Source: Pseudomonas luteola NBRC 103146
GTDB lineage: Bacteria > Pseudomonadota > Gammaproteobacteria > Pseudomonadales > Pseudomonadaceae
Assembly: GCF_002091675.1 (NCBI RefSeq)
Contig: NZ_BDAE01000031.1
Span: 1 to 41,318 of the forward strand
Direction of reading: 5' to 3'
DNA: 41,318 nt
The notes beneath the pieces were generated by a model. That model was not told the origin of the DNA. It saw only the letters and a program-made list of their open reading frames with translations, and made no database searches. Position numbers and translations under genes: made by a program. Of the stretch, positions 16,438 to 25,914 are shown in pieces (position 1 is the first letter of the stretch; each line of letters starts with the position of its first letter).

Positions 16438-18308
16438 CAGGGATTCACCTGCGACGTTTTGCGTGCCGTATCGCTGACTTGCCACCAAGTCATAAGGCCG
16501 AAATCGGAGTCGGGTTGCTTAGCGGGGCGTCCGAAGCGGTTCCAGTAGGCAACTCGCCAGCGGTCGGTATACCAGTTGGGAACGACGTAATACCCCCAAA
16601 GCAAGGCGCGATCTAGCGCTTTGGCATGGGTAATTAGTGAAGCACGAGTATCGGCGCCGATTAGCATTTCCACGAGACGATCGATGGCAGGGTCCTTCAG
16701 TCCGAGCAGATTACGACTTCCAGGGTCATCTGCACTGGTTGAGTGCCAGAAGTCACGCTGTTCATTACCGGGCGAGCTGGACTGTGGCCAGCTGAAAATT
16801 GTCATATCGAAGTCGCGGGAGCGTACACGATTGACGAACTGGGATACATCTACCCGCCGAATATCCAGGGTGATACCAACTTCCGCGAGGTTGCGTTTGT
16901 AGGGCAGCAGCACTCTTTCAAAGGCGGGTTGGGCCAACATGAACTCAAAGCGCAGTGGATGGCCTTGTGCATCCACCATGCGATCATTCTCGATGTGATA
17001 GCCCGCTTCCAGCAAGAGCCGGTACGCCTCTCGTTGTTGCGGTCGGATAATTCCGCTTCCGTCGGTACGGGAAGGCTCCAGCGATTGGCTAAAGACTTGT
17101 GGAGTCAGTTGATCGCGTAGAGGTTCCAGAATCTTCAGCTCTTCTGGGCCGGGTAGTCCTCTGGCAGCCAGTTCGGAGTTTTCGAAGTAACTGTTGTTAC
17201 GTGTATAGGCGCCGTAAAACAGCTGACGATTGCTCCATTCAAAGTCGAATAGAACTGCAATAGCCTGGCGTACCCGCTTGTCCTGAAACATGGGACGGCG
17301 CAGGTTGTAAATAAAAGCCTGCATGCCTTGAGGCTCATGATTAGGTATTTCCGCCTTAACGATTCGTCCTTCTCTCAAGGCCGGTGTTTCGTAAGCAGTT
17401 GCCCAATTCTTGGCGGACATCTCCTGGTTCACATCGAACTGATTCGCCTTGAACGCTTCCAGTCCTACGTTCTGATCACGGTAGTAGTCAACCGTGATAG
17501 TGTCGAAGTTGTAGAAGCCCTTGTTAACGGCAAGATCCTTACCCCACCAGTCTTTTACACGCTCAAGCCTAAGCGAGCGCCCGGCCTGCAGGCTGGCGAT
17601 TCGGTAAGGACCGCTACCAAGAGGTGGTTCCAGAGAAGACTTCCCAAAATCCCGGCTGGCCCACCATGCCTTAGGTAGAACCGGTAGCTGTCCCAGAATA
17701 AGAGGTAGCTCACGATTTTGGGTTGTCTTGAAGTCAAAGCGGACCACCAGCCGGCTTTCAGCTTTGACTTCTTTTACATCGGCATAATAGCTGCGGTAGA
17801 GCGGATCACCCTGATTGACCAAGGCGTTGAAGGTAAATACTACGTCATCAGCCGTGACTGGTGTTCCATCATTGAATCGAGCCTGGGGACGCAGGTAAAA
17901 GCGAACGTAGCTGTTGTCAGAGGCTTTTTCGATCTTTTCAGCCAGCAACCCGTATTCGGTGAAAGGCTCATCCTGAGCATGAAATGTCAGTGTTTCATAA
18001 ATCAGGCTGATCTGGGCAGGGGGCGTTCCCTTGTTGTTGAAGGGATTGAGCGTATCGAAACTACCGAAGCCGGACAGGCGTAGGGTGCCGCCTTTAGGAG
18101 CATTTGGATTGGTGTAATCAAAATGACTAAAGTTTGCTGGATACTTGGGGGCCTCATCATACAAGGTAACTGCATGCTGAGGGGCAGCATGGACGTTACC
18201 ATACACCAGCCCTAGCGCGGCGGCGAAAAGAGCGCCATGAATCCAGGCAGAAAAACGAAGGGCCATCTTAGCGCTCATTGTATGTGTCGGAGAGGCTGGC
18301 TTGATCAT
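16437..18308 (-). CDS. yejA: Oligopeptide ABC importer, periplasmic binding protein YejA
   Basis: A 623-residue family 5 extracellular solute-binding protein that captures peptides in the periplasm for YejBEF. A Sec signal peptide ends near VHA|AP at about residue 41. The mature part shows [19 protein letters not shown], the typical YejA entry motif, and [22 protein letters not shown] near the C-terminus. Other starts at 18278 and 18266 would give a more usual signal length, and none has a strong ribosome site. It is the first gene of a coupled yejA-B-E-F series. In PAO1 I recall two binding-protein genes here; only one is present. Confidence 0.92.
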   Translation of the reverse strand: MIKPASPTHTMSAKMALRFSAWIHGALFAAALGLVYGNVHAAPQHAVTLYDEAPKYPANFSHFDYTNPNAPKGGTLRLSGFGSFDTLNPFNNKGTPPAQISLIYETLTFHAQDEPFTEYGLLAEKIEKASDNSYVRFYLRPQARFNDGTPVTADDVVFTFNALVNQGDPLYRSYYADVKEVKAESRLVVRFDFKTTQNRELPLILGQLPVLPKAWWASRDFGKSSLEPPLGSGPYRIASLQAGRSLRLERVKDWWGKDLAVNKGFYNFDTITVDYYRDQNVGLEAFKANQFDVNQEMSAKNWATAYETPALREGRIVKAEIPNHEPQGMQAFIYNLRRPMFQDKRVRQAIAVLFDFEWSNRQLFYGAYTRNNSYFENSELAARGLPGPEELKILEPLRDQLTPQVFSQSLEPSRTDGSGIIRPQQREAYRLLLEAGYHIENDRMVDAQGHPLRFEFMLAQPAFERVLLPYKRNLAEVGITLDIRRVDVSQFVNRVRSRDFDMTIFSWPQSSSPGNEQRDFWHSTSADDPGSRNLLGLKDPAIDRLVEMLIGADTRASLITHAKALDRALLWGYYVVPNWYTDRWRVAYWNRFGRPAKQPDSDFGLMTWWQVSDTARKTSQVNP

Positions 18309-18421
18309 AAGCTGTACGGCCAGGCAGAACTCTTTCTGTAAGGCGTTGAGCAGTAACGGTACCAGTTCGCTTCAGCAGGAAAAAGAGACGTATATGACTG
18401 CCTGTGACGCACCAAGACCCA

Positions 18422-20005
18422 TCAATCGAGATACAAAGTCAAGGTTTGGCCAGGCGTGAGGTTTTTTCCACTCTTGGGATTCCACTGCTGGATAGATTGC
18501 AGTTGTACATTGAAATGTTTAGCAATCATGTACAACGAGTCGCCAGGCTTGACTCTATAGTACGTCACGTTCTGGCGCGATTTGCTGCTGTTGGCTAGCT
18601 TGCTTGCTTTCACCGGTGCGCCATAGAGCTTGAGTACCTGGCCTGCCCTAAGGCCCTGCTTGCCCAAATTGTTCCAGCGTTTCAGGTCGCCCAGCTCGAC
18701 CTTGTTGTCGCGAGCGATGGTCCAGAGATTATCGCCACTTCTGACCCGGTAGGTACGAGTCACCGGCTCCTCAACAAGGGCGGCAACGTCTTTCTGGCTA
18801 GTGACCGGTGAAATACTACCTGATACGCGAGGAATCATTAGTCTCTGGCCTGCAGCCAGTCGGCTGGACTTCAGCTTGTTGAGTGACAGGATCTGTTGAG
18901 TGCTTACGCTGTAGCGATTGGCGATAGCGCCCAGGCTATCACCACGGCGCACCGTGTATTCCTGCCATCTTACGATCGCTTCAGAGGATTCGTTCGCCAG
19001 GTTTTCGAGTAATAACTCGGCTTTTTCTGCCGGAATCAAGAGCTGTTTGGGTCCGTCCATGGTAACCCGACGGGTATACGCCGGGTTCAGGCGATATAGT
19101 TCGTCCTCATCGAGATCAGCCAGCTTGGCAACTTTAGCAAGATCCAGATGCTGCTTGATCTTGACGACTTCGAAATAGGGCTCGTTGGCAATCGAGTCCA
19201 GTTGGATGCCGTATGATTCCGGGTTCATGATCAGCTGGGAAACGGCCAGCAGCTTGGGTACGTAGTCCTGTGTTTCCTGTGGAAGCGAAGACAGGTTCCA
19301 GTAGTCAGTAGGCAATCCAAGCTTTTGGTTGCGTTCAATGGCGCGACCTACAGTACCCTCGCCGGCGTTATAGGCTGCCAGTGCCAGTAGCCAGTCGCCA
19401 TTGAACATATCGTGGAGCTTGGAAAGATAATCGAGCGCTGCGTTGGTAGACGCTGTGATATCCAGTCGTCCATCGTACCAGCGAGTCTGTTGCAGGTTGA
19501 AATAGCGCCCGGTAGTGGGAATGAATTGCCAGATCCCGGCCGCCTCGCTGCGTGAAAGCGCAAAGGGGTTGAAGGAGCTTTCTACAATCGGAAGCAGGGC
19601 AAGCTCAAGGGGCATATTCCGCTCTTCAAGCCTTTCGACAATATAGTGCAGGTACAGTCCGCCCCGGTTAGCCGATTTTTCGATATTGGTCGGGTTGCTG
19701 ACATACCAGAGCCGCTGCTGCTCGATACGAGGATTTACGCCGATTTCGCTTTGCAGCTGAAAGCCACTGCGCATGCGATCCCAGATATCCTTGGGTGCCT
19801 TGTTCTGGGTGCCGAGCTTTATCCACTCGGGCTCCCGATGCATATTGATATTGCTGCTCAGGCTGTCTTCTGGGAGATAGCGTTCCTGGTCTTTAGGCGC
19901 CATTCCCTGACAGCCCGCCAGGAAGACAGCAAGGAAAAGAGCAGAAAGTTTCGCGGTGCGAGCCAGTCCGTCTACGTCGGCATTATGTGGCGGCTGTGGC
20001 GGCAT
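18422..20005 (-). CDS. mltD: Membrane-bound lytic murein transglycosylase D
   Basis: MltD cleaves peptidoglycan glycan strands with formation of anhydro-muramic acid. The 527-residue protein has a lipoprotein signal (LAVFLAGC, Cys at about 32) and a family 1 SLT domain (about 100-260). Its catalytic Glu is in PIVESSFNPFALSRSEAAG, and the fold marker is ALAAYNAGEGTVGRAI. Three C-terminal LysM peptidoglycan-binding repeats begin YTVRRGDSL, YRVRSGDNL and YRVKPGDSL. E. coli MltD has two LysM repeats. It lies upstream of yejA on the same strand with a 113-base gap. Confidence 0.95.
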   Translation of the reverse strand: MPPQPPHNADVDGLARTAKLSALFLAVFLAGCQGMAPKDQERYLPEDSLSSNINMHREPEWIKLGTQNKAPKDIWDRMRSGFQLQSEIGVNPRIEQQRLWYVSNPTNIEKSANRGGLYLHYIVERLEERNMPLELALLPIVESSFNPFALSRSEAAGIWQFIPTTGRYFNLQQTRWYDGRLDITASTNAALDYLSKLHDMFNGDWLLALAAYNAGEGTVGRAIERNQKLGLPTDYWNLSSLPQETQDYVPKLLAVSQLIMNPESYGIQLDSIANEPYFEVVKIKQHLDLAKVAKLADLDEDELYRLNPAYTRRVTMDGPKQLLIPAEKAELLLENLANESSEAIVRWQEYTVRRGDSLGAIANRYSVSTQQILSLNKLKSSRLAAGQRLMIPRVSGSISPVTSQKDVAALVEEPVTRTYRVRSGDNLWTIARDNKVELGDLKRWNNLGKQGLRAGQVLKLYGAPVKASKLANSSKSRQNVTYYRVKPGDSLYMIAKHFNVQLQSIQQWNPKSGKNLTPGQTLTLYLD

Positions 20006-20079
20006 TAGCTGAGTGCATCCCCGGAAAAATTTGCGCGATTCTAGGAATGCCGCTCCGCAGGGTCAAGATTGACTAGTCC

Positions 20080-20856
20080 TCAGAAATGATCTTTCCATGC
20101 GCGTAAGGTAGTGAAAACCTCTACTTCCGAGCGGGTTGGAAAGCCATTTCTTTCGTCCGCAGCGCGTTTGACAGAAGGGGTTGAACAGCGCATGAACGGG
20201 TTCGTAGCAAGCTCTAGCTCTAGGGTAGAGGGGAGCGTCATTTCGCCTCGCTCGCGCATGGCCTCTACCTGCCTGTATCGTTTGGTCAGCTCGTTATTAG
20301 TCGGTTCTACGGCATGAGCAAAACGCAAGTTGTTCAGCGTATATTCATGTGCACAGTACACTTTGGTCGTGGGCGCAAGCTGAGCAAACTTACGCAACGA
20401 GTCATGCATTTGTGCAGGTGTCCCTTCAAACAATCGGCCGCAGCCGCCTGCAAATAGAGTATCGCCGCAGAACAGCAAAGGCTGAGCGCCGGTACGAACA
20501 TAGGCAATATGGCCCAAGGTATGTCCAGGAACATGCAGGACGTGAAAGGGGCGCTCAAAAACTTCAAGGCTGTCGCCTTCATTAAGTGCGGTGTCCAGAC
20601 AGGGTACGCCTTCCAGTGCCGGACCGTAGACGTGGGCCGCTGTCGCTCCTTTGAGCGCCTGCACACCGCCTACGTGATCGTGATGGTGGTGAGTGAGAAG
20701 AATGTCTGTAAGCGTCCATTCGGGATGCCGTTCCAGCCATTCAAGGACAGGGGCAGCATCGCCTGGATCTACCACGGCACAACGTTTGGAAGACGGATCC
20801 TGCAACACCCAGATGTAGTTGTCGGAAAAGGCGGGAAGGGCGTCTATCTGAATCAT
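20080..20856 (-). CDS. gloB: Hydroxyacylglutathione hydrolase (glyoxalase II)
   Basis: GloB hydrolyses S-lactoylglutathione to lactate and glutathione, the second step of methylglyoxal detoxification. The 258-residue metallo-beta-lactamase fold protein has the dimetal motif THHHHDH at residues 55-61, HVPGHTLGH, the bridging Asp in [13 protein letters not shown], and [13 protein letters not shown]. The substrate-binding C-terminal domain includes TNPFMRC. Length equals that of typical bacterial GloB. It is divergent from the methyltransferase at 21127. Confidence 0.96.
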   Translation of the reverse strand: MIQIDALPAFSDNYIWVLQDPSSKRCAVVDPGDAAPVLEWLERHPEWTLTDILLTHHHHDHVGGVQALKGATAAHVYGPALEGVPCLDTALNEGDSLEVFERPFHVLHVPGHTLGHIAYVRTGAQPLLFCGDTLFAGGCGRLFEGTPAQMHDSLRKFAQLAPTTKVYCAHEYTLNNLRFAHAVEPTNNELTKRYRQVEAMRERGEMTLPSTLELELATNPFMRCSTPSVKRAADERNGFPTRSEVEVFTTLRAWKDHF

Positions 20857-21093
20857 GTGCGGTAACTACCGTTAGATGTGCAAAGTTGCATATTAGGCGG
20901 TTATGAGTTTGAGAAGCGAGCACTAAAGCAGTGTCGTGCGTTTATCGCTTGTCGGAAGTCTGCAAGCAATCATGAAAAGATACAGTCTTCATGTGTAGAA
21001 CTGTTTAAAGTCTGTAGATTGCTGTCCATCGTCGGGGACACTTGCTGTTTGGTATCGAGGGTGCCGCCTTGGTGCTCAAGCGTCTCTAAATCC

Positions 21094-21111
21094 AGGTGCT
21101 CTATAGCACCT
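21094..21111 (+). promoter_or_regulatory. Perfect hairpin abutting the ribosome site of the methyltransferase gene
   Basis: AGGTGCT and AGCACCT form a 7-bp perfect stem with a CTAT loop, ending two bases before the TGGAGGA ribosome site at 21113. A second GGTGCTC copy lies at 21071. It could be an RNA hairpin affecting translation or an operator. Confidence 0.4.
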
Positions 21112-21126
21112 CTGGAGGAAAAGCAT

Positions 21127-21894
21127 ATGGTAAATGACGCATTCGCCCAAGCTGATGAGCGTTGGTTGACGCTGATGCGCTCGGCTCGCCAGTGGCTTGA
21201 TGGTCCGTTGGGCCAGTTAATGATTGAGGAAGAGGAGCGCCTGCTTTCCGAGGAGCTGAAGCGCCACTTTGGAGGTTATTTAGTCCACTATGGCCCCTCC
21301 TTGAAGATCCCGCCAGGCGCAGACCAGTTACGTCATGGTGTGCGTCTCGGGCCGCCGTTGCCAGGTGTCGATATCGCCTGCGAAGAAGGTGCCTGGCCAC
21401 TGGGTGAAAATGCAGCAGATGTGGTGTTGCTCCAGCACGGTCTGGATTTCTGTCTTTCACCCCATCGCTTGTTGAGAGAGGCTGCCCTTAGCGTAAGGCC
21501 CGGTGGGCATCTGCTGATTCTTGGTATCAACCCTTGGAGTACCTGGGGTGTCAGGCATTATTTTGCCCGCGACGCGTTTCGCAAGGCCCGTTGTATTGGT
21601 GCCAGCCGTGTAGCTGATTGGCTGGCATTGCTGGGATTCGCGTTGGAGAAACGTCGGTTCGGGTGTTATCGTCCGCCGCTTTCTTCGCCGGTTTGGCAGA
21701 ATCGTTTGTCTTGGTTGGAGCGCAATCGGGAAGGCGAGCCCTCGCCAGGTGCAGGCTTCTATTTATTGTCGGCTCGCAAGCTGATGGTCGGGCTTCGTCC
21801 CTTGCCACAGACCCGCCGTGAACCCCGTGGAAAGCTGATTCCCATGCCGGTTGCCAAGGTGAGCCGTCGCGAAACGAGCGGAACGAATGAGTGA
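21127..21894 (+). CDS. Class I SAM-dependent methyltransferase-like protein
   Basis: A 255-residue protein related to ubiquinone/menaquinone-type methyltransferases. It has [61 protein letters not shown], split here by the usual motifs: Pro-Leu-Gly-Glu-Asn before Asp-Val-Val-Leu, and Arg-Pro-Gly-Gly in motif III. The classic glycine-rich motif I (DxGxGxG) is not evident, so SAM binding may be altered or lost. The frame is open from 20878, but GGAGG before the ATG at 21127 fixes the start. It overlaps rnhA by 8 bases. In pseudomonads this gene sits next to gloB and rnhA. Confidence 0.85.
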   Translation: MVNDAFAQADERWLTLMRSARQWLDGPLGQLMIEEEERLLSEELKRHFGGYLVHYGPSLKIPPGADQLRHGVRLGPPLPGVDIACEEGAWPLGENAADVVLLQHGLDFCLSPHRLLREAALSVRPGGHLLILGINPWSTWGVRHYFARDAFRKARCIGASRVADWLALLGFALEKRRFGCYRPPLSSPVWQNRLSWLERNREGEPSPGAGFYLLSARKLMVGLRPLPQTRREPRGKLIPMPVAKVSRRETSGTNE

Positions 21895-22339
21895 CATCGT
21901 AGAGATCTACACGGACGGTGCCTGCAAGGGAAATCCTGGCCCTGGCGGTTGGGGTGCCTTGCTGGTCTACAAGGGCAACGAGCGGGAATTGTGGGGCGGG
22001 GAGGCCGTTACGACCAACAATCGAATGGAGCTGATGGCCGCCATCCGCGCGCTTGAAGCGCTCAAGCGTTCATGTCACGTACGAATCGTGACAGATTCCG
22101 AATACGTGATGCGTGGTATCACAGAGTGGTTGCGTGGCTGGAAGGCTCGCGGCTGGAAAACCGCTGCCAAACAGCCGGTCAAGAATGCCGATTTGTGGCA
22201 AGCCCTCGATGCCCAGGTGGCTCGACATGAAGTCGAGTGGGAGTGGGTAAGAGGACATACCGGGCATCACGGTAACGAGCGGGCTGACCAGCTGGCTAAT
22301 CGTGGTGTTGATGAGATCCGTGCCCTGCGGACAGTGTGA
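21887..22339 (+). CDS. rnhA: Ribonuclease HI
   Basis: RNase HI degrades the RNA strand of RNA-DNA hybrids. The 150-residue protein keeps all the catalytic residues: D10 ([15 protein letters not shown]), E48 (NNRMELMA), D70 (IVTDSEYV), H124 (RGHTGH) and D134 (NERADQLA). The basic protrusion ([13 protein letters not shown]) is also present. It overlaps the end of the upstream methyltransferase gene by 8 bases and is followed after 13 bases by dnaQ on the same strand, so the three are probably cotranscribed. Confidence 0.97.
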   Translation: MSDIVEIYTDGACKGNPGPGGWGALLVYKGNERELWGGEAVTTNNRMELMAAIRALEALKRSCHVRIVTDSEYVMRGITEWLRGWKARGWKTAAKQPVKNADLWQALDAQVARHEVEWEWVRGHTGHHGNERADQLANRGVDEIRALRTV

Positions 22340-22352
22340 TAGGTGACTTTAG

Positions 22353-23096
22353 ATGCGTAGCGTAGTACTCGATACGGAAACAACCGGTATGCCCGTTACC
22401 GACGGGCACCGAATCATCGAGATTGGTGGTGTTGAGGTTATTGGTCGTCGACTGACGGGCCGGCATTTTCATGTCTACCTCAATCCTGATCGCGAGATTG
22501 ACGAAGGTGCTATCGCCGTTCACGGCATCACCAGTGAGTTCCTGGCGGACAAGCCGCGCTTTCGTGACATTGCAGAAGAATTCTTTGAGTTTATCAAGGG
22601 CGCTGAGCTGATCATTCATAACGCCGCGTTCGACATCGGCTTTATCAATAACGAGTTTCGTCTGCTAGGTGATCGACCTGAGTGGGCAGAGATTACAGAT
22701 CATTGCACGGTACTCGATACTCTCATGATGGCGCGTGGGCGTCATCCAGGTCAGCGTAATAGCCTGGATGCGCTGTGCAAGCGTTATGGAGTGGATAACT
22801 CGAACCGCGAGCTGCACGGCGCCTTGTTGGACTCTGAGATCCTGGCCGATGTTTATCTGGCCATGACCGGTGGGCAGACCTCCCTATCCCTTGCCGGGCA
22901 GGGACAGGAAGGTAATGGAAATGACAGCGGTATCAGCCCGATTCGCCGTCTGCCAATGGACCGTGCCAGGACACGAGTCATCACGGCAAGTGAGGCTGAA
23001 TTGGCCGATCATGCTGCGCGTCTGGCTGCCATTGAGAAGTCTGCAGGCGCCCCAGCGTTATGGGCTCAGATGGAAGAGCAAGCCACCCAGCATTAA
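22353..23096 (+). CDS. dnaQ: DNA polymerase III epsilon subunit (proofreading exonuclease)
   Basis: DnaQ is the 3'-5' proofreading exonuclease of the replicative polymerase. The 247-residue protein has Exo I VLDTETTGM (D7, E9), Exo II HNAAFDIGF, and Exo III-epsilon with the His-x4-Asp pattern in LHGALLDSEILADVY. The C-terminal tail (about 185-247), which contacts the polymerase alpha subunit, is present. rnhA and dnaQ are in tandem here, whereas in E. coli they are divergent. A hairpin terminator follows. Confidence 0.96.
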   Translation: MRSVVLDTETTGMPVTDGHRIIEIGGVEVIGRRLTGRHFHVYLNPDREIDEGAIAVHGITSEFLADKPRFRDIAEEFFEFIKGAELIIHNAAFDIGFINNEFRLLGDRPEWAEITDHCTVLDTLMMARGRHPGQRNSLDALCKRYGVDNSNRELHGALLDSEILADVYLAMTGGQTSLSLAGQGQEGNGNDSGISPIRRLPMDRARTRVITASEAELADHAARLAAIEKSAGAPALWAQMEEQATQH

Positions 23097-23107
23097 CCTC
23101 TTTTACA

Positions 23108-23141
23108 CCTTGGCGGTTTAGGCGAACTGCCAAGGTTGTTT
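23108..23141 (+). terminator. Rho-independent terminator after dnaQ
   Basis: An 11-bp stem with one G-T pair and a 6-base loop is followed by TTGTTT. It lies 12 bases after the dnaQ stop. Confidence 0.75.
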
Positions 23142-23376
23142 CCCTATCGCTATGCCTTTCCAGCTGAACAGTTCCTGTCAAAATGTCACGCAGACGCTCG
23201 GAAACGCCTGTTTGGCACATCAGTGCAAATATTTCGAATTATCAACTGAACCGTATTGCTTTATGATGTGACTAAAGTCGCAGTATGAGTAGCGGCATAT
23301 CGCTATCAAGGCAAGGCGGCTTTTGATTGTCCGCTACCCCGTTTTCGAGAATCGTTCCAGCTTGGAAGAGGAGCAG

Positions 23377-24189
23377 ATGGAAGAATTCAGCGCGTTCCGT
23401 CTTGAGCGTGTCGATAAGGTCGCTCATGTGATTATCAATCGACCCGAAAAGATCAATGCCATGAACGCCGAGTTCTGGCAGGAGATACGCAGTCTCTTTC
23501 ATTGGGCCGATCAGGAGCGTTCAGTACGGGCCGTTGTGCTGTCAGGCGCAGGTCCTCATTTTTCTTCCGGTATAGACCTTTCGTTACTTGGCGAGACCGC
23601 CGGTCAGCTTGGACGTGACGTAGGCCGCAATTCGGAGTTATTACGCTCCAAGATTCTTGAACTTCAATCGTCTTTCAACGCAGTCGATCAGTGTCGCAAG
23701 CCGGTTCTGGCTGCTATCCAGGGATATTGCCTGGGTGGCGCTGTTGACCTGATAGCCGCATGCGACATGCGTTATGCCACAGCCGGAGCTCAATTTGCCT
23801 TGAAGGAAATTGATCTAGGCATGGTGGCTGACCTGGGCTCATTGCAACGCCTGCCTCATCTGATCGGTGAAGGCATGCTGCGAGAGCTGGCTTACACAGG
23901 GCGATCTTTCAGTGGTGAGGAAGCGTATTCCATGGGGCTGGTCAACCGTATCTATGCAACGGCTGAGCAGATGATGGAAGACGTATTTTCATTGGCGCAT
24001 ACCATCGCTGCCAAATCACCGCTGGCTATACGCGGTACTAAGACGATGATTGGTTATATGCGTGATCATCGGGTAGATGAGGGGTTGGATTACATCGCCA
24101 CATGGAATGCGGCAATGCTGCAATCAACCGATTTGCGTATCGCATTGGCGGCGCAAATGAGCAGGCAAACTCCGGAGTTTCCGGACTGA
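23377..24189 (+). CDS. Crotonase family protein, probable dienoyl-CoA isomerase
   Basis: A 270-residue enoyl-CoA hydratase/isomerase family protein. The oxyanion-hole segments are HFSSGIDLSLLGE and GYCLGGAVDLIAACD. It has the three acidic residues that mark delta(3,5)-delta(2,4)-dienoyl-CoA isomerase (ECH1): Asp in ACDMRYA, Glu in LKEIDLG and Asp in VADLGSLQRLP. That suggests a role in beta-oxidation of unsaturated fatty acids with odd-position double bonds; a plain hydratase is less likely. GAGGAG precedes the ATG at 23377; an upstream in-frame start at 23323 is less likely. fimL follows after 36 bases. Confidence 0.9.
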   Translation: MEEFSAFRLERVDKVAHVIINRPEKINAMNAEFWQEIRSLFHWADQERSVRAVVLSGAGPHFSSGIDLSLLGETAGQLGRDVGRNSELLRSKILELQSSFNAVDQCRKPVLAAIQGYCLGGAVDLIAACDMRYATAGAQFALKEIDLGMVADLGSLQRLPHLIGEGMLRELAYTGRSFSGEEAYSMGLVNRIYATAEQMMEDVFSLAHTIAAKSPLAIRGTKTMIGYMRDHRVDEGLDYIATWNAAMLQSTDLRIALAAQMSRQTPEFPD

Positions 24190-24225
24190 TGGCAAGCGGA
24201 TGTAGCGCAGGAGGCGTTTGACGGT

Positions 24226-25914
24226 ATGGTTACCGGAGCGAGAGCACTGAGTCTGGTGCGCGACGAATTGTTCGCGACCATCGATCAGGCTGAACAGAAT
24301 TTAGAGCGTTTCATTATGGAGCGGCACTGCAGTAGTCTGCTCCAGCGTGCCGTCGAGTGCATTCATCAGATTCGCGGCGCCCTGTCCCTTATTGAGCTGG
24401 CTGGAGCCGAGCTGCTCGCCCACGAAACATTTGAGCTGGTGACTGACATTCCGGCAGGTGCTGGCGCAGAACGTGACGACCATTTGATGGCGCTCTGTCA
24501 CGCCCTGCATGTATTGCGTCGTTACCTTGAGCAGTTCCGCAGCCGTTATGAAGAAATGCCGGAGCTGTTACTGCCTGCTATTAACGAGTTGCGTCGCGTG
24601 ACGGGGCAACCCGCGTTACCTGAATGCTATTTTTTCACGGTCCGGCTGGATCTGCCGCGTAACCCTGTCTCACGTACTGATGACTTGTCTCTCAACGAGC
24701 AGCGCGGTCTGGCGCGTCGCATGCGGCAAATGTATCAGATTGGCTTGCTGGGCCTGCTTAAGGAGCAGAACCCCAAGGCGAGCCTCAACTTGATGGAGCG
24801 TGCACTGACGCGCCTCGACCATCTTTTATGTGATCAAGCGGGAGCAAGGCTGTGTTGGGTCGGTGCTGCTGCCATTGAAGCTTTTCGAGAGGGCGACCTG
24901 CTACTTCACCGGACCCGGAAGCAGCTGTTTTCACGTCTTGACCGTGAGCTCCGTCAGCTGTTGACGGTACCGGAGTACGAACCGCCTCGTAGTATCCTGA
25001 AGGATCTCCTGTACCTTATCGCCTTGTCGGAAAGCTCGGGTGCCCGCGCTGAAGAGCTGCGAGAAGCGTTCTCCATCGATACGCTGCCTTATACCGACGC
25101 GATGCTCGACAGAGAATATCGCAGGCTGACAGGACCAAGCCAGGCGGTTATGCAATCGCTTTCGCAAGCGATTCATGAAGAGTTGGCAACCGTTAAGGAA
25201 CTGCTGGATCTTGTAGAACGGCGTGTGGCTGAGCCTGATGCGTATGCCCGACTCTATATCCAGCTGGGTATTCTGGCGAAGACATTGATCATGGTAGGAC
25301 AGCCTTCCGCGGGTCAAGCCCTGCAAGCACATTTGCCCGTGCTGAATCAGTGGGCCAAAGCCGGAGCGGTGGAACAGGTGCAGCTCGACAATCTCGCCGA
25401 TGCCATCCTTTATGTGGAAAGCTTGGTTTCCTGTTTTGAGCACGAAACCGACAAGGAAACCTGCCCAGTACCCGCGTCGCCAGGGCAGGAGGGCGAGTCG
25501 TTTGGCAACCACCTGTTGAACGAGGCCCAGATGCTGCTGCTGGCTGAAGCCAAGACAGGGCTTTCCAATGCCAAGCAATCCATTTCGGCGTATCTGGACG
25601 CCAGGGGTGAAGCCATACACCTGGCCAATGTCCCTGCAACGCTGCATAACGTGAGAGGTGCTCTGTTGTTTCTGGAGCATGCCCGTGCGGCGGAGCTGAC
25701 TGGTATCTGCGCCCAGTATATTCAGGCGCATATGGTGAATAATTTGAACATGCCGACTGCTTCGCTACTCGAAGTACTGGCGGATGCATTGAGCAGCATC
25801 GAGTTCTTCCTTGAAAGCGGTGCAATGGCGTCCCGTTCTGGGCAGCCCGATATCCTCGAGCTGGCTACAGAGAGTGTAAGTGCCCTAGGGTGGAGGCCTG
25901 TTGCCGCAGCATGA
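24226..25914 (+). CDS. fimL: FimL, type IV pilus/cAMP regulatory protein
   Basis: A 562-residue soluble helical protein related to the N-terminal part of the chemosensory kinase ChpA. It has no kinase or receiver domain. In P. aeruginosa FimL promotes twitching motility through adenylate cyclase and Vfr. Two segments look like Hpt helices: HQIRGALSLIELAGAE with H47, and HNVRGALLFLEHARAAE with H474. Both fit H-x-x-R-G, close to the H-x-x-K-G of true phosphotransfer domains. AGGAGG lies upstream. Its stop overlaps the nudC start (ATGA), and the crotonase-fimL-nudC order matches that I recall from P. aeruginosa. It is often misannotated as a ferrous iron transporter. Confidence 0.88.
   Translation: MVTGARALSLVRDELFATIDQAEQNLERFIMERHCSSLLQRAVECIHQIRGALSLIELAGAELLAHETFELVTDIPAGAGAERDDHLMALCHALHVLRRYLEQFRSRYEEMPELLLPAINELRRVTGQPALPECYFFTVRLDLPRNPVSRTDDLSLNEQRGLARRMRQMYQIGLLGLLKEQNPKASLNLMERALTRLDHLLCDQAGARLCWVGAAAIEAFREGDLLLHRTRKQLFSRLDRELRQLLTVPEYEPPRSILKDLLYLIALSESSGARAEELREAFSIDTLPYTDAMLDREYRRLTGPSQAVMQSLSQAIHEELATVKELLDLVERRVAEPDAYARLYIQLGILAKTLIMVGQPSAGQALQAHLPVLNQWAKAGAVEQVQLDNLADAILYVESLVSCFEHETDKETCPVPASPGQEGESFGNHLLNEAQMLLLAEAKTGLSNAKQSISAYLDARGEAIHLANVPATLHNVRGALLFLEHARAAELTGICAQYIQAHMVNNLNMPTASLLEVLADALSSIEFFLESGAMASRSGQPDILELATESVSALGWRPVAAA

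Noticed and set aside
24931-25731. A 266-codon open frame antisense to fimL.
   Set aside because: fimL has a ribosome site, coupling to nudC and recognisable homology; the antisense translation has none.
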